DNA of 7,328 bases from assembly GCA_903926285.1 (NCBI GenBank), contig CAIYIP010000523.1:1-7328 (forward strand). The letters run 5' to 3'. A model generated the notes under the pieces. That model had not been told where the DNA came from, made no database searches, and saw nothing but the letters and a program-made list of their open reading frames with translations. A program made the translations under genes and the position numbers. Positions 5,027-7,328 of this stretch are shown piece by piece (position 1 is the stretch's first letter; the number at the start of each line of letters is the position of its first letter). The DNA comes from an uncultured Gammaproteobacteria bacterium (GTDB lineage Bacteria > Pseudomonadota > Gammaproteobacteria > Pseudomonadales > Pseudohongiellaceae).

Positions 5027-7328
5027 TTAGAACCTGAACGTATAGTTGTACTTGAATGTGAGGTCGCTATTCGTCGATACGAAGGTGTTGTCCTTGTCGA
5101 GATCTACCAGGCCCCAGTTGAGTACGATGTACATTTCGCGGCCCGGTTCGGGAATCCAGTACAGGCGACTGTTGATGCCGGCGCCTTCCGACACGTTGTC
5201 GTACTGGATGCGGTTGGTCCAGGTGAGGTCGGCGTTGAAGTTGATCATCGAGCTGAACGAAATCTGGCGCACGGTGAAATTGCCCTGCGGCAGTTTGATG
5301 TGGTTTTCCGAATAACTTGTCTGCAGATTCCAGCCTACACGCGGTTGCCAGGTGACCCTTGCGCTGGCCTGGATATTGTCGCCGTCATAATAATCGCCGC
5401 CGCCAATCGAAAGCGAGGTCGCCCAGTTGCGCTGGCCACCGCTGGTGAACGACGCGGATGTTTGCGTGAACGAGTAGTCGCCTGGCGGAATCACGATGTT
5501 GCGCTTGCCGTCCGACCGCCGATTGATAACGAACGGACGGAAGATCACTTCGCGGCGGCGCGCCAGCGTGGCGGCCACTACATCATTGGTGTTGGTATTG
5601 GCGTTGGCACGTACTTGCAAGGTCTGCGAGATAAGTTCGTCGAGATTCATGTCCATGTTGCGGTAGCCGTCGAAACCGGCGTACCACGAGCGCACATAGC
5701 CGCCCGGTTGCAGGAAGATGCGCTTGCCAAAGTCGAGCGCGTGATCTTCCACGCCACGCTGGTTCACGAAGCCGAGGCCCGGATTGAAATTGTTCTCGAC
5801 GCGCTTGAAACTGTAGCCGCCGCGCCAGCCGTTGGAGTTGGGTGCAGCCACACCGAAACCGTAGGACGCATCGTCGCCGCTTAAACCCTTGGTATCCGAC
5901 TGCTGGTACCACGCTTCGCCTTCTAACACGCGGCCACCCGCCAGGCTCGAGTTGCGGTAGCGGAAATCGGTGCCCACCAGACTGTTGTCGATGTTGGACT
6001 GCGGATCGCCATAGGTTCCGATCACGCCAATCTGCGATTCGCCCAATACGTTGTAGGCGGCGCGACCGACGAACACACTTTGCGCATCGACGTCGGTCAG
6101 ATCGTCTTCATCCTGGCGCACGACCATCGAACCCACGTTCCAGCCGCCAATGCGACCGCTAAGCTTGGCACCCACGTCGAGATCAACCGGCGCGCCATTG
6201 GTGGAAAGACCGATGTTGCGCGAGAAGAAAGGCCGACCATTCTGCGACGCAGCGTTCGGAATTGCCTCGTTGCCTTCCTGGCCGAAGATCGTGCCGTTGC
6301 CGATGCGGCCGAACTGGAAGATGTCGGAGTCGCGCGTGAAGAAGTCGCGGCGCTCGGGGAAGAACAGGTTGAAGCGCGTCAGGTTGACGACGCGATCGTC
6401 GACTTCAGTGGCGGAGAAATCAGTGTTTATGGTCAGCGCAGCATTCAACTGCGGCGTGACTTTGTAGTACATGTCGAGCTGTGGCTCGACGCTCGTCTCT
6501 TCCCGACCAGCGGCACCAAACCGGCGTTCCTGGCGCGCGATGATGTACGGCACGACGTCGAGGCCAAGGCCTTGTTGCAAGCCGTTGAAGCCAGTGACCG
6601 TGCCTGCGATGCTCGGGTTGATCAGGCGGTTGCGCGAGATCCAGCCGATCTCTTCGTTGTTACGACGAATTGCACGGCGCAGGTTGATGCCCCATTCGAT
6701 GTTGGCCGGGTTGAACGAAATGGTCTGGAACGGAATACGAATCTCGGTAGTCCAGCCCTGTTCGTCGATGTTCGACTTGGCCTGCCAGATGCCAGTCCAG
6801 TTGCGGTCGACTTGCGACACGTTCTGGTAGAGGCCTTCGACACGCACGCCGTTGGCGTTGATCTCGAAGAGGTAGCCGCCACGACGATCGAAATACGGAT
6901 CGATCATGACGTTGAAGCTGTCGTCGTTCTGCAAACCCTGGCCCTGGCGCATGACGTTGGCGCGAATTAGCGAGGGATCGGTCTCGTACATGCGCGCCGC
7001 TACATAGAGTGCGTTGTCGGTGTAGAACATGCGCACTTCGGTGCGCTGGGTGGGCTCGGCATATTCGGTCGGGTTCATCTGGTGGTAGTCGTCGACCAGC
7101 GCTGCGCGTTGCCAGACTTCTTCATCGAGGATGCCGTCAATATCAGGATCGGACTGCAGATTGGTGATGTTGATGACCTTGCCGCCAGTCACGCCACCAG
7201 CTGGTTCAGCAGCCGGCGCCTGGGCGTTGACTGCAGAGGTAGCAAGCAAGAGTGATAGCAGCAAGGTGGTGGCGGCGCTGGAATAACAGGTAGTGCCGTG
7301 GGTAGTGCCGTCTGGCCAAAAAAATACG
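5027..7328 (-). CDS. Paralogue C: CBM9-like/DUF5916-type outer-membrane beta-barrel protein, start probably beyond the right edge
   Basis: The frame is open from the TAA at 5027-5029 to the right edge. The first available start inside the window is a TTG at 7264 (745 aa), but it has no Shine-Dalgarno (gccgccaccacc precedes it) and would give a signal peptide with no positively charged n-region. Paralogues A and B have about 20 further residues before the hydrophobic core, so the true start likely lies outside; a start at 7264 cannot be excluded. Counting from 7264: hydrophobic LLSLLLATSAVNA with likely cleavage before QAP at 15, CBM9/DOMON-like domain about 30-210 with DIDGILDEEVW (41-51), conserved NTDFSATEVDDR (280-291) and VNLTRFNLFFPERRDFF (293-309), then the barrel region to KYNYTFRF at the C-terminus. 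Two sampled 60-nt lines are 63-67% GC, higher than the samples from paralogue B (52-58%). It is the most divergent of the three. Ligand and role are unknown. Confidence 0.9.
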   Translation of the reverse strand, partial: VFFWPDGTTHGTTCYSSAATTLLLSLLLATSAVNAQAPAAEPAGGVTGGKVINITNLQSDPDIDGILDEEVWQRAALVDDYHQMNPTEYAEPTQRTEVRMFYTDNALYVAARMYETDPSLIRANVMRQGQGLQNDDSFNVMIDPYFDRRGGYLFEINANGVRVEGLYQNVSQVDRNWTGIWQAKSNIDEQGWTTEIRIPFQTISFNPANIEWGINLRRAIRRNNEEIGWISRNRLINPSIAGTVTGFNGLQQGLGLDVVPYIIARQERRFGAAGREETSVEPQLDMYYKVTPQLNAALTINTDFSATEVDDRVVNLTRFNLFFPERRDFFTRDSDIFQFGRIGNGTIFGQEGNEAIPNAASQNGRPFFSRNIGLSTNGAPVDLDVGAKLSGRIGGWNVGSMVVRQDEDDLTDVDAQSVFVGRAAYNVLGESQIGVIGTYGDPQSNIDNSLVGTDFRYRNSSLAGGRVLEGEAWYQQSDTKGLSGDDASYGFGVAAPNSNGWRGGYSFKRVENNFNPGLGFVNQRGVEDHALDFGKRIFLQPGGYVRSWYAGFDGYRNMDMNLDELISQTLQVRANANTNTNDVVAATLARRREVIFRPFVINRRSDGKRNIVIPPGDYSFTQTSASFTSGGQRNWATSLSIGGGDYYDGDNIQASARVTWQPRVGWNLQTSYSENHIKLPQGNFTVRQISFSSMINFNADLTWTNRIQYDNVSEGAGINSRLYWIPEPGREMYIVLNWGLVDLDKDNTFVSTNSDLTFKYNYTFRF
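7289..7311. repeat. Short tandem duplication, 12-nt period
   Basis: ggtagtgccgt occurs twice (7289-7299 and 7301-7311). In the frame of paralogue C extended rightwards, the minus strand reads Gly-Thr-Thr, His, Gly-Thr-Thr, so the duplication keeps the frame. It lies just before the hydrophobic signal core, or in the leader if translation starts at 7264. Confidence 0.6.

Noticed and set aside
4868..5884. 338-codon open frame on the plus strand
   Set aside because: It is antisense to paralogue C and its C-terminal neighbourhood; the minus strand encodes a clear family protein there. The length comes from the GC-rich codon pattern of the opposite strand.
6080..6970. 296-codon open frame on the plus strand
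   Set aside because: It lies wholly inside paralogue C on the opposite strand. The residues look low in complexity (many Val, Ala, Asp, Arg) and no family is recognisable.

Overview
The window is about 56-60% GC by eye and is packed with genes on the minus strand only. It looks like part of a Gram-negative chromosome. Proteobacteria, probably Gammaproteobacteria, is my best guess: the proteins have Sec signal peptides and end in outer-membrane-type C-termini (YTFRF-stop), and the intergenic DNA carries REP-like palindromes. No rRNA or other taxonomic marker is present, so this stays tentative.

Layout in the direction of transcription (right to left): paralogue C (5027 to the right edge, N-terminus probably cut off); a 241-nt spacer with a REP-like palindrome; paralogue B (2467-4773, complete); a 210-nt spacer with a 19-bp perfect inverted repeat; a small secreted HNH-type nuclease (1564-2256); a 67-nt spacer; paralogue A (1496 to the left edge, C-terminus cut off). 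Paralogue A was translated by hand: one unbroken frame of 498 codons plus two bases.

The three large proteins belong to one family. Each has a signal peptide, an N-terminal family-9 carbohydrate-binding-like (CBM9/DOMON-like) domain with an 'IDG...W' signature, and a long C-terminal region of the DUF5916 type that probably forms an outer-membrane beta-barrel. No member has a biochemical role that I can name with confidence. A and B are closest in the core, while parts of A match C better, so the array looks like repeated tandem duplication with recombination or uneven divergence.

The nuclease gene sits inside this array, is more AT-rich than the paralogues, and may be an insertion. A functional link between a secreted nuclease and the barrel proteins is possible but not shown. 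I see no tRNA, rRNA, CRISPR array, transposase gene or convincing rho-independent terminator. The intergenic stretches are all shorter than 300 nt; apart from the listed repeats and ribosome binding sites I see nothing secure in them.
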